Positions 55,968-64,000 of a DNA stretch of 64,000 bases are shown in pieces (positions within the stretch are counted from its first letter, which is position 1; every line of letters starts with the position of its first letter). This DNA is from JAPPHA01 sp963662705 (GTDB lineage Bacteria > Pseudomonadota > Alphaproteobacteria > Rhodobacterales > Rhodobacteraceae). Under the pieces are notes generated by a model that did not search any database, was not told the DNA's origin, and worked only from the letters and a program-made list of their open reading frames with translations. A program made the position numbers and the translations under genes. The stretch is taken from contig OY759767.1 of NCBI GenBank assembly GCA_963662705.2, forward strand, positions 992,001 to 1,056,000, written 5' to 3'.

Positions 55968-56891
55968 TCAGTACCGGATCCTGGGATCGAGCCAGGCGTA
56001 GAGCAGATCCGTGACCAGGTTGACCAGAATCGTCAAGGTGCCGTAAAGGACCGTGACGCCCAGAAGCACGGCATAGTCGCGCGAAAGAGCCGAATTGACA
56101 TAGGATTGGCCGAGGCCGCCGGTCGAGAAATAAATGTCGACAAAGACCGACCCGGTAATCACGTATACAAAGACCGGCGAGAGATAACTTACGACCGGCA
56201 TCATTGCCGGCTTCATTGCGTGACGCCAGATCACCGTCCGCATGGGCAGCCCCTTGGCCATGGCTGTTCGGATGAAGTTGGCGTTCATCACTTCAAGCAT
56301 CGAGGATCGGGTGATGCGTGCAATACTTGCGACGTAGCTCGTGGAAAGCGCGATGACCGGAAGTACCAGGTATTGCCATTGGCCGCCGTGCCAGCCGCCA
56401 CCGGGCAGCCAGCCGAGATAGAGCGTAAAGACGAGGATCAGGATGGGGCCCAGAACGAAGTTCGGCAGCGCCTGGGCCGAGAACGAAAACCCCACTGCAA
56501 GATAGTCGAGCCAGCTGTTCTGCCGGACTGCCGCCGTGATGCCAAGCGAAATGCCGGCAACGGAAGCAGCAAAGAAGGACAACAAGCCGTAGGTCAGCGT
56601 GATCGGGAAACCCTGTGCGATCACGTCGTTGACGTCGCGATCCTTGTACTGGAAGGATGGACCGAAATCGAAGTGAAGTACGATATTGCGTATGTAGTCG
56701 AGAAGCTGCTTCCATTCCGGCTGGTCGAGCCCGTAGCGGGCCTCGATATTGGCCAGCACCTGCGGGGGCAAGGGGCGTTCGGACGTGAAGGGGCCGCCGG
56801 GTGCCGTCTTCATGAGCACGAAACTTGCGACGATCAGGACAAGGATCGTCGGAACCGCTATGGCGATCCTCCGCAGGACGTATCCCAGCAT
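55968..56891 (-). CDS. oppB: Oligopeptide ABC transporter permease OppB
   Basis: The 307-residue product begins MLGYVLRRIAIAVPTILVLI and has the OppB periplasmic region (DFGPSFQYKDRDVNDVIAQG) and the EAA loop (IRTAMAKGLPMRTVIWRHAM), with six predicted membrane segments. Length and motifs fit OppB/DppB. It lies 51 bases after the oppA stop. Confidence 0.92.
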   Translation of the reverse strand: MLGYVLRRIAIAVPTILVLIVASFVLMKTAPGGPFTSERPLPPQVLANIEARYGLDQPEWKQLLDYIRNIVLHFDFGPSFQYKDRDVNDVIAQGFPITLTYGLLSFFAASVAGISLGITAAVRQNSWLDYLAVGFSFSAQALPNFVLGPILILVFTLYLGWLPGGGWHGGQWQYLVLPVIALSTSYVASIARITRSSMLEVMNANFIRTAMAKGLPMRTVIWRHAMKPAMMPVVSYLSPVFVYVITGSVFVDIYFSTGGLGQSYVNSALSRDYAVLLGVTVLYGTLTILVNLVTDLLYAWLDPRIRY

Positions 56892-56942
56892 GATGGAATT
56901 CTCCGGGCCGAGGGCACCGCCGCGAAAGGAGGCGCGCCGCCG

Positions 56943-58577
56943 CTACCGTTGCCTGGCGACTTTGTAGAGGTTCCTTGAGTACCAGTTCTGTTCGACATTG
57001 GCGAACGGCCAGTTGCGAACGGCGTCGTCAAGCATGAAAACGCCTGCATAGTGATAGATCGGTATGATCGGTGCCTCGTCCGCGATGATCCGCTCGACTT
57101 CCGCGTAAAGTGGTTGCGGATTCGAGGCCGTCTTTGCCCGCATGAGCAGTTCGCCAATCCGGGCATTCATGTACTTGCCGTCATTGTAGCCTGAATCCGG
57201 GTCGAGCAGGTCAAGAAAGGTCGAGGCTTCGTTGTAGTCGCCGCACCAGCCGCCGCGTGCCAACTCGAAGTCCTGGTTATTGCGGACCTCCAGGAAAACC
57301 TTCCACTCGATATTGGCAAGCTTGGCATCGACACCGAGTTTCTGTTTCCACATCTGGCTGATGGCCACGGCGATTTTCTTGTGGCCCTCGGACGTATTGT
57401 AGACAAGTTCGAAGTGCAGTGGGTTGTCGGGCCCGTAGCCCGCCTCGTGCATCAGTTCCACGGCAAGAGTATCGCGATCAGACTGGGCCATTGACGCAAT
57501 TTCCAGGGGAGGTGGTTCGAAACCCGCCACTGCGGCGGGCGTAAACGTGTAGGCTTCACGCTGACCCCCGGCGAGGATGTTCTCGGTGATGATCCTGCGA
57601 TCGACGGCAAGCGACAGGGCGCGGCGCACCCGGGCGTCTTTGAAAGGTTCCGGTCCGGTGTTGCTCAGATTGAAGGTGTAGTAGTAGCTGCAGAGCCGCG
57701 GAATGCTGAATGTTTCGTCAGGATACTCCTGCTTGAGGCGCGGAAACTGGCCGGTGGGGATGTCGGTCCGGTCGAGTTCACCCGCGAAGTACCGTGTCAA
57801 TGCGACGTTTTCGTCGTTGATGACCAATGCCACGACCCGCTCCATGATGGTCTCGTCATTGTTCCAGTACATCGGGTTGCGTTCGCGAACCGAACGTTCG
57901 TTCGGCAGGTGTTCGGCGAGTACATATGCGCCGTTGGAAACGATGTTGCCGGGCCGGGTCCACTCGTCACCGTGAGCCTCGACGGTTGCCCGGTGAACCG
58001 GGAATGTCGTCGCATGCGTCGTCATCTGCGGAAAATAGGGCAGGGGCGCGGTGAGGCGGACTTCGAGCGTGTGATCGTCGACCGCCGTGATACCGAGTGA
58101 ACTGGCGGGCTTCTCGCCCGCGATGATCTCGGCGGCATTCTTGATGGACATGAGCTCCATGAACCAGGCATAGGGCGAGGCGAGCGCCGGATCTACCGCG
58201 CGCCGCCAAGCGTAGACGAAGTCTTCTGCCGTCACCGGATCGCCGTTTGACCATCTCGCATCATTACGCAGGTTGAACCTGTAGACGTCCTTGCTGGAGT
58301 TGGCCTCGAAAGAGAGCGCGACTCCGGGTTCGAGATTGCCGTCCTCGTCCTGGTTCAAAAGTCCTTCAAAGAGGTCGCGAACGATGTCGGAACCGGACAC
58401 GTCCTCGACGACCTGCGGATCAACCGAGCTGTGCTCGTCAAGTACGCGGTAAGTGAAGGTCTGGTCTTCCGCGAGCAGTTCGCGGGTCACAGGGTGAAAT
58501 TCTGCAGCTTTGATCGGCGAGGCAAGAACCAGACTGGCCACGAAGGCGCTGGCAAGAACAGTGAATCTGATGCGCAT
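56943..58577 (-). CDS. oppA: Periplasmic oligopeptide-binding protein OppA
   Basis: The 544-residue product has a signal peptide (MRIRFTVLASAFVASLVLAS) and the SBP family 5 pattern: FTYRVLDEHSSVDPQVVED, WSNGDPVTAEDFVYAWRRAV, and near the end RGGWCGDYNEASTFLDLL and IPIYHYAGVFML, which match the OppA branch. The start at 58577 was taken because the signal peptide begins there after AAGGAAAA; the open frame extends upstream without sense. It delivers peptides to OppBC. Confidence 0.92.
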   Translation of the reverse strand: MRIRFTVLASAFVASLVLASPIKAAEFHPVTRELLAEDQTFTYRVLDEHSSVDPQVVEDVSGSDIVRDLFEGLLNQDEDGNLEPGVALSFEANSSKDVYRFNLRNDARWSNGDPVTAEDFVYAWRRAVDPALASPYAWFMELMSIKNAAEIIAGEKPASSLGITAVDDHTLEVRLTAPLPYFPQMTTHATTFPVHRATVEAHGDEWTRPGNIVSNGAYVLAEHLPNERSVRERNPMYWNNDETIMERVVALVINDENVALTRYFAGELDRTDIPTGQFPRLKQEYPDETFSIPRLCSYYYTFNLSNTGPEPFKDARVRRALSLAVDRRIITENILAGGQREAYTFTPAAVAGFEPPPLEIASMAQSDRDTLAVELMHEAGYGPDNPLHFELVYNTSEGHKKIAVAISQMWKQKLGVDAKLANIEWKVFLEVRNNQDFELARGGWCGDYNEASTFLDLLDPDSGYNDGKYMNARIGELLMRAKTASNPQPLYAEVERIIADEAPIIPIYHYAGVFMLDDAVRNWPFANVEQNWYSRNLYKVARQR

Positions 58578-58961
58578 GGTTTGTTTTTCCTTGACCTGGT
58601 GGACGTCTTTTGAAGTTCGGAACGCCGACACATGTTCGTGTACAGATTCCGACGAAAGTGAACGCGATTCCGACCGGACTTGAACGCGCGAAGCGCGCGG
58701 GTTCGTGCGGGTTCGGGTGCCCGGTTGTTGATGTCTCCTTTCGGGTTGAGGGATCGGTCGAAGGCCGATACCGACGGGTGCAGTCTGGACTGCGCCTGTC
58801 GCTTGTGCAAGCTGACGCGCGCCTGACGAGCCTAATCCCAAAATATGGGGTCGATTCCGGTACGGGAAGAAATGACACTCCAAGCATTTTTTCTTCGCCT
58901 CTCGTCGCATTCACGGGTGATTGTCCGCGCATTTGACGCTGAGCGCCGCGAGGATGCACAT
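58578..58961. other. Upstream region of oppA with an IS21-like repeated motif
   Basis: No gene is supported. At 58650-58690 two direct copies of a GATTCCGAC...GAACGC unit (about 21 bp) resemble the multiple repeats at IS21 ends. The opp promoter should lie between these and 58577. Confidence 0.45.
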
Positions 58962-59574
58962 TTATCCGGCTTGCCTGCGCCGTTTCGCGACGTCGAGGAC
59001 GGTATTCTTGCTGATTCCGAGATCACGGGCGATCCAGCGGTAACTTCGTCCTTCGCTGATGGCCTGAAGGACGTTGGGCGCGAGCCTGTCTGATTTTTGC
59101 CGCTGTCCTGGTTGACGGCCGCGCTTCTTCCCCCGTGCCTTCGCCACGGCCAGACCCGATTTCACGCGCTCACTGATCAGGTTGCGTTCGAATTGAGCAA
59201 TCCTTGCCTGCATTGTGGCCATCATCCGGCCATGTGGCGTATCGAGCTCGAAGGTCATTCCGTTCATCGCGACGACCGAGACCTTCCATCCTGCCAGCCG
59301 GTACAGCGTGGCGAACAGGTCCTGCGTCGATCGCCCCCACCGGAAGAACTCGGAGACAAGGACGGCATCGATTTGCCGCGTCTGTGCAAGACCCATGACC
59401 TTTTTGCGTGCGGCAAGATTGGTGGATGCCCCTGGCGCGGTTTCCCTGAATATCCCCGCCACGCCATAGCCGCCTCGCTCGGCGAAGGACGTCAATTCCG
59501 AAACCTGGCGCTCGCAGGACTGGTCCGCGGTGGAAACCCTGGCATAGATGGCCGCCCGCTGTCCCGATTGAACC
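58962..59574 (-). pseudogene. Serine resolvase without a usable start codon
   Basis: The minus-strand frame reads AAIYARVSTADQSCERQVSE (with the nucleophile Ser), VLVSEFFRWGRSTQDLFATL, MATMQARIAQFERNLISERV and a C-terminal helix-turn-helix (YRWIARDLGISKNTVLD), ending at 58962. No ATG, GTG or TTG precedes the nucleophile in this frame before a TGA near 59600. The only start is TTG 59495, which would delete the active site. An ATG in another frame (about 59601) suggests a small deletion. Confidence 0.65.
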
Positions 59575-59944
59575 TCCCCTGATTTCGGCCGTGCGTTTCA
59601 TTGATTCATATGACCCGGGATCCGTACCAAACAGACTAACCTCAAACAGGGACGATGAAGAACACTCTGTGCCTTGGGCAGATGACAACACTCAGACACA
59701 TTTCACCGCTCGGATGGGCACATACTGATCACAGGGGAATACAGATGGCCCAGAATGGCGGCCAAAAAACACGAAAGGTGTCATTTCGCACCGTACCAGA
59801 ATCGACCCCTACTGGCAGTGCCGGAATGACCCGGCAAGATCAGCAGAGAATCCCGGCAAGATAATCCAATTGCCCGCTACATTCTCGATACCTCGCTGTT
59901 CCCCTCAGCCCTGAGATCCAAATCGAAACCGGCGTATTCCCGGC
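59575..59944. other. Intergenic stretch
   Basis: No supported gene between the resolvase and the BCCT transporter. Confidence 0.4.
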
Positions 59945-61546
59945 TCAGCGATTCAGGAATTCAAGGTCATACTTGTCCGCTACGTCAGGCAAGGGGTGAT
60001 CTTCATGCAACGCCCTGACTGTGCCATAAATCATGCAAAGCAGGATTACAGCGATCGGCAAGCCGGCCACGATAGAAGCTGTCTGCAAGGCATTCAGTCC
60101 ACCTGCCAACATCAGGACACCGGCCACGACGCCGGACGTAACGCCCCAAAATACCCGAAACTTGACCGGCGGATGCTCGTCGCCCATGGAAAGCATCGTG
60201 CACATGACCAGAGTGCCGGAGTCCGATGAGGTCACAAACCAGGAGATCAGCAGGATGGTGATCAACGCGGTCAACGGGTAGACGATCCATCCGTAGCCAA
60301 ACCCGGCCAGAGTGGCAAACACTCCAGAGGCATAGTCGTTGTTTACGGCATCCACGACACCAGCGTCGTAGAAAAGGTCGACGCCCGTGGCTGCACCGCC
60401 GAAAATTCCCATCCACAGCATGACGACCGACGTCGGTATCAACAGCACGCAGAAACAGAACTGCCGGATCGTACGGCCCTTGGAGACCCTCGCGATGAAC
60501 AGTCCCACGAATGGACACCATGCGATCCACCATCCCCAATAGAAAATCGTCCACCAGCTTTGCCATTGATTTTCCGGATCGCCGTTAATCCAAAAGCCCA
60601 TCGGGATGACATTCCACAGGTAGTCGCCCAATCCCGAGATCATGATACCAAGCACAAAGGCCGTTGGCGCCAGGATCAGAAATAGGATCAAGAGGATAAG
60701 TGAAGCCACGACATTGCATTCGGACAGGATCCGGACACCTTTGCCTACACCCGAGGCAGCAGAAGCCGTGCCCATGGCCGTAATGATAGCGACAAGTATC
60801 AGTTGGTTCGTCTGGGTATTCTTCATCCAACCCAGGTTTTCCAGACCTGCAGCGATCGGTGTAACCCCGAGCCCCAGTGATGTCGCCAGCCCAAAGATGG
60901 TTCCGAAAACGCCGACCAGGTCAACCAGGTGTCCCCAGGGGCCGTAGATCCGCTCCTTGAGAACCGGATATAATGCTGTTCTCAACGTGAGCGGAAGATC
61001 ACTTCGATAGGCGAAATATGCGAGACTCAACCCGACGAGCACATACAGACCCCAACCATGGAAGCCCCAATGAAAATTCGTCACGACGACTGCCGAAATG
61101 GCCGCCTGGGTTGAGCCAGGTTCGATCCCCTGATGATCAAGAAACGGTGAACCCTGGATATGATACATCGGTTCGGCAACACCCCAATATATCAGACCCG
61201 ATCCCAGTCCCGCACTGAACAGCATGCAGATCCACGAAAAGGTCGAAAAATCGGGTTCATCGTCCGGCTTGCCGAGCTTTACATCACCGAACCGGCTGAT
61301 CAGCAGCCAAAACACAAAGAACAGGGCGGCATTCACAACCAACACGTAGAACCAGTCGAGACTGCCGATGATATAGTTCTTTGCCAATGAAAAGATCTCG
61401 CTTGAACCTTCCACATCTCTGATCGTGAACCCGACAAATCCGATGATCATCACCATTGAAGCAATGCCCATCAAGGCGTTCATTCCGGTAAACAGGCCCG
61501 ATGTTGCCACCAGGTTCTCTGGCCTGGTCATTGTTTGATTGGTCAT
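59945..61546 (-). CDS. BCCT-family (betaine/carnitine/choline-type) transporter
   Basis: The 533-residue product has about twelve membrane segments. The segment-3 motif is LGSGLIYWGVAEPMYHIQGS. The family signature is WTIFYWGWWIAWCPFVGLFI, followed by ARVSKGRTIRQF. Such carriers move quaternary-ammonium or related compounds with Na+ or H+ and sit in the inner membrane. The substrate cannot be told by eye. It lies 30 bases downstream of the solute-binding protein gene on the same strand, so they probably share a transcript. Confidence 0.88.
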   Translation of the reverse strand: MTNQTMTRPENLVATSGLFTGMNALMGIASMVMIIGFVGFTIRDVEGSSEIFSLAKNYIIGSLDWFYVLVVNAALFFVFWLLISRFGDVKLGKPDDEPDFSTFSWICMLFSAGLGSGLIYWGVAEPMYHIQGSPFLDHQGIEPGSTQAAISAVVVTNFHWGFHGWGLYVLVGLSLAYFAYRSDLPLTLRTALYPVLKERIYGPWGHLVDLVGVFGTIFGLATSLGLGVTPIAAGLENLGWMKNTQTNQLILVAIITAMGTASAASGVGKGVRILSECNVVASLILLILFLILAPTAFVLGIMISGLGDYLWNVIPMGFWINGDPENQWQSWWTIFYWGWWIAWCPFVGLFIARVSKGRTIRQFCFCVLLIPTSVVMLWMGIFGGAATGVDLFYDAGVVDAVNNDYASGVFATLAGFGYGWIVYPLTALITILLISWFVTSSDSGTLVMCTMLSMGDEHPPVKFRVFWGVTSGVVAGVLMLAGGLNALQTASIVAGLPIAVILLCMIYGTVRALHEDHPLPDVADKYDLEFLNR

Positions 61547-61576
61547 TTTATCAATCCTTGCAGTTATTTTGCTGGC

Positions 61577-62734
61577 TTATCGCGTTGATCCGGATGCGCC
61601 CTGACGCACCGGCGCAGTCAGCCAGGCTCGAAATGCTTCTTCCAGCCTCGCATGGTTGTCGGCCCACCATTCGGCATCGGACAGGATGAACGCCATGTCC
61701 TCGTAGGCCGGACCGTTTGGAATCAGCGCCATGGTTTCATCTGACAACAATGCGATCGAGGACATTCGCGTCGGCCCGTTCGGATGGTACGACACCATGT
61801 CCGCCAGCGATTGGCTGCTGCTGGCGAACCGGATGAATTCAATCGCCTCATCCCTGTAAAGCGACCCTTTCGGAATGCCGAACAGATCCAATTCGATCAC
61901 GCGGCCATCGAAGATCATGGAAAAGTCGGCACCATCTTCGCCTGACGCCACTGCTCCGGTCGTAGCCCAAACGGATGACATCACAACCTCTCCTGCATTC
62001 AGCAAGCGCACCGGCTGCCGTCCGGTTTCCCAGATCTCCAAGCCCGACCTGATGTTGTTCATGACCTTGAGCGCTCTTTCGACACCATCGTCAGTTTCGA
62101 GCATTGGGTAAACGTCTTCGCGTGCCACCCCGTCGGCCATCAACGCCCATTCCATGATGACCGTTGGATCGTTGCGAATTGCACGCGGACCCGGGAAAGA
62201 GCCGGTGTCGAAGAAATCCGCAATGGATTCAGGTGGGTTGTCACCGAAGGCGCTGTTACTGTATGCAAATGCTGTCGCCCAGACGATGACGCCGACGCCG
62301 CAATCGTTCAAGGCGCCATCCACAAAATCCTCGGCGGCCGGTGTTCCGTCCGCACCATCTGGCAATTCGATGTCTGCGAGGTTTTCCAAAAGCCCTTCCT
62401 TGCAGGCACGAAGGGAATCGGCCTGGGTGAGATCCACGACATCCCAAGTTACGTTGGCCGATTCCACCTGGTCGCGGATTTCAGCAATTCCTCCGTTGTA
62501 GTGTTCGACGTTAACACGCAGGTTGTTGGCTCTCTCGTAAGGTCGGACAAACCCTAGCATCTGGCTTCGCATGTAAGGCCCGGTCCACGATGTGAACGTG
62601 ATGACGGGTCTTGGCTCCATGTTTTCCTGGTCTTCCTGGGCACTAACCTCGCTCAAGCTGCCCGACAGGAACAGCGCGGCAAGTACGATTAGTGACGCTG
62701 ATCGAGATGACCGAAATTCATTGGCGAAAATCAT
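61577..62734 (-). CDS. Periplasmic solute-binding protein (polyamine-type, PotD-like)
   Basis: The 385-residue product has a signal peptide (about residues 1-32, ending VSAQ). Family motifs follow: VITFTSWTGPYMRSQ, VTWDVVDLTQADSLRACKEG, VIVWATAFAYSNSAF and FFDTGSFPGPRAIRNDPTV. These fit spermidine/putrescine-type binding proteins. The ATG at 62734 is preceded by GGGAGAAA. No ABC permease is in the window; the neighbour is a BCCT carrier, an unusual pairing. Confidence 0.82.
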   Translation of the reverse strand: MIFANEFRSSRSASLIVLAALFLSGSLSEVSAQEDQENMEPRPVITFTSWTGPYMRSQMLGFVRPYERANNLRVNVEHYNGGIAEIRDQVESANVTWDVVDLTQADSLRACKEGLLENLADIELPDGADGTPAAEDFVDGALNDCGVGVIVWATAFAYSNSAFGDNPPESIADFFDTGSFPGPRAIRNDPTVIMEWALMADGVAREDVYPMLETDDGVERALKVMNNIRSGLEIWETGRQPVRLLNAGEVVMSSVWATTGAVASGEDGADFSMIFDGRVIELDLFGIPKGSLYRDEAIEFIRFASSSQSLADMVSYHPNGPTRMSSIALLSDETMALIPNGPAYEDMAFILSDAEWWADNHARLEEAFRAWLTAPVRQGASGSTR

Positions 62735-64000
62735 TTGTTTTTCTCCCGGTTTGCCTGCTTTCCCTCTCTTCTCCAATTTGAAGTGCGCCAAGGCAAGGGG
62801 ATAGGATCAGGGTCTGTGTTGGGCCATCCTTCGATCCGGTTTCGGGTCTCTTGGCAGGCCCGGGGTGTGCCTTCGGGCCAGATGGGCTGGAACCGAAGGG
62901 CGGTGAGGTTGGCATCGATGCCCGCCTCTTGAATCCAGAGAGCGCGGTAGAATTCACCACGGGCGGAAAGTTCACTGCGATCGGATCCGGCAGAGTTCCA
63001 TGTCCGCGGCTTCAAGCTCGCGGGCAGAGGTGAGGGCATCAAGGGTCGTTGAGGTCATGATAGTCGCTCCGAGGTTTATGAGGTACCGATACCACTCCAG
63101 CGCAACAAGTTAAATCGGGCAGACGCGGCTCATCATGCACCAGACATTGTATCCGATGAGATCCCATGTGCCGCGGTTGTACTCCGAATTTGGCAATCGG
63201 AAGTTGGTAACTCGATCACTGCCCCCTTCGCTTGCGGAATTCCTTAGTCGATCTCGATATCGGGATGCAACATTCTTTGCCACCGGCCCGTTGGCTGGAT
63301 CCTACCGAATCCCCTGCGGCAAATTGCAGACACTTACCGGCCTAACGCACGTGGCAGGCTTCGATCTTCCACCCCGAATGTCATGAAATTCTGATGGCAT
63401 GGCCCGAGCTGTTGCTGCATGATGCGGTAGGGCAGCACAATGACCTTATCTTTGATGGCGAGCCTTGGGATTCGCGAACCAAAATTGGTCCGAGATTGGA
63501 CGGCCCAAGCCCGAAATGTCTCCAGTTCTTCAGGGCTGTGAACGTGCATCAAAATGCACCCTTGCTCCTCGTGGCACGTGGCTATCCTGACCCGTCCGGA
63601 CCCGCTGTTTCCGTTTAGTCAATTTCGCATCGGAGGGTCTGAACACCAACTGAAGACACCTGTTTGTCAGGAAGCCGTTTCCGACAGGTTTGATGCCGGG
63701 CCACAATCGGGGCTGCCCGAACCGTCAATCCATCGGCGCGGATGCCAGACACGTTTTTTGCAGCGCGATTCTGCAAACGGTTTTGCTTATCTCAACCTGT
63801 CATTTCCGCGTGAGAAATTTCACATCAACCATCGGGTGGACCGGCGCAAGGCAGCTGCGTTCAAGCAGAACCTCCCTTGGCTTCCAGCCCTCGTTGTCGT
63901 CGCCCGTAAACGATGATGTCAGGGTGTCGGCGGCATATTCGAACACTGTTCAACGCCCGGATCGAATTCGCTCGGGGTACTGATGGTAGTAGGCGACATT
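62735..64000. other. Right edge of the window without a recognised gene
   Basis: Frames occur on both strands (62731-63042 minus with EFYRALWIQEAGIDANLTAL; 63334-63552 minus; 63554-63916 plus). None shows a known domain or a convincing start. The minus-strand fragment at 62731-63042 reads like a piece of a real protein and may be a remnant, but I cannot name it. Confidence 0.35.

Overview
The window reads as accessory sequence from a Gram-negative proteobacterium, probably alphaproteobacterial and host-associated. This is inferred from GC-rich coding sequence, outer-membrane barrels, Slam-type surface-lipoprotein export and an oligopeptide transporter with a fused ATPase. No rRNA or housekeeping gene fixes the species. 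Mobile DNA and broken genes dominate, and most insertions sit inside other mobile elements.

Layout. 1-6.8 kb: the end of a barrel protein, a TbpB-like lipoprotein, a Slam translocon, a DUF1703-type AAA/nuclease and a decayed second Slam. 6.8-14.4 kb: a DUF3187 gene broken by an IS21 remnant, then an Rpn-family gene split by a 4.9-kb three-tyrosine-recombinase (RIT-type) element. 14.6-15.4 kb: a lipoprotein gene with a frameshift at an A7 run. 16.0-30.0 kb: an AT-rich island bounded by a 28-bp inverted repeat and a 10-bp direct repeat. It holds small unknown genes, a tRNA-like sequence, IS110, an IS21 element carrying a serine-recombinase element in istA, a broken IS30, and an IS3 element inside the right terminal repeat. 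30.1-36.1 kb: a frameshifted lipoprotein, then a group II intron whose reverse transcriptase is split by a second serine-recombinase element. 36.4-39.8 kb: a Slam tail, an IS1634-like fragment, and an IS4-family element holding an IS256 element.

39.8-53 kb: resolvase and Tn3-type remnants, an ATPase/unknown/HU module between ~125-bp inverted repeats, a second HU gene, and four toxin-antitoxin loci. MqsRA, the HigBA-like pair and HicAB each carry a small lesion; DUF433/DUF5615 looks intact. A nuclease-like small protein, a protease fragment and an IS110 remnant follow. 53.2-62.7 kb is more conventional: an oppABC-plus-fused-ATPase operon, a BCCT transporter and a solute-binding protein. The last 1.2 kb holds nothing I recognise.

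Functional logic. Slam at 2.5-3.9 kb is the likely exporter for the lipoprotein upstream and perhaps for the two frameshifted lipoproteins. The transporters suggest uptake of peptides and quaternary-ammonium or similar solutes. The rest records layered transposition and gene decay; several insertion sites can be rebuilt to the base. All family names come from reading motifs by eye; no database search was run.
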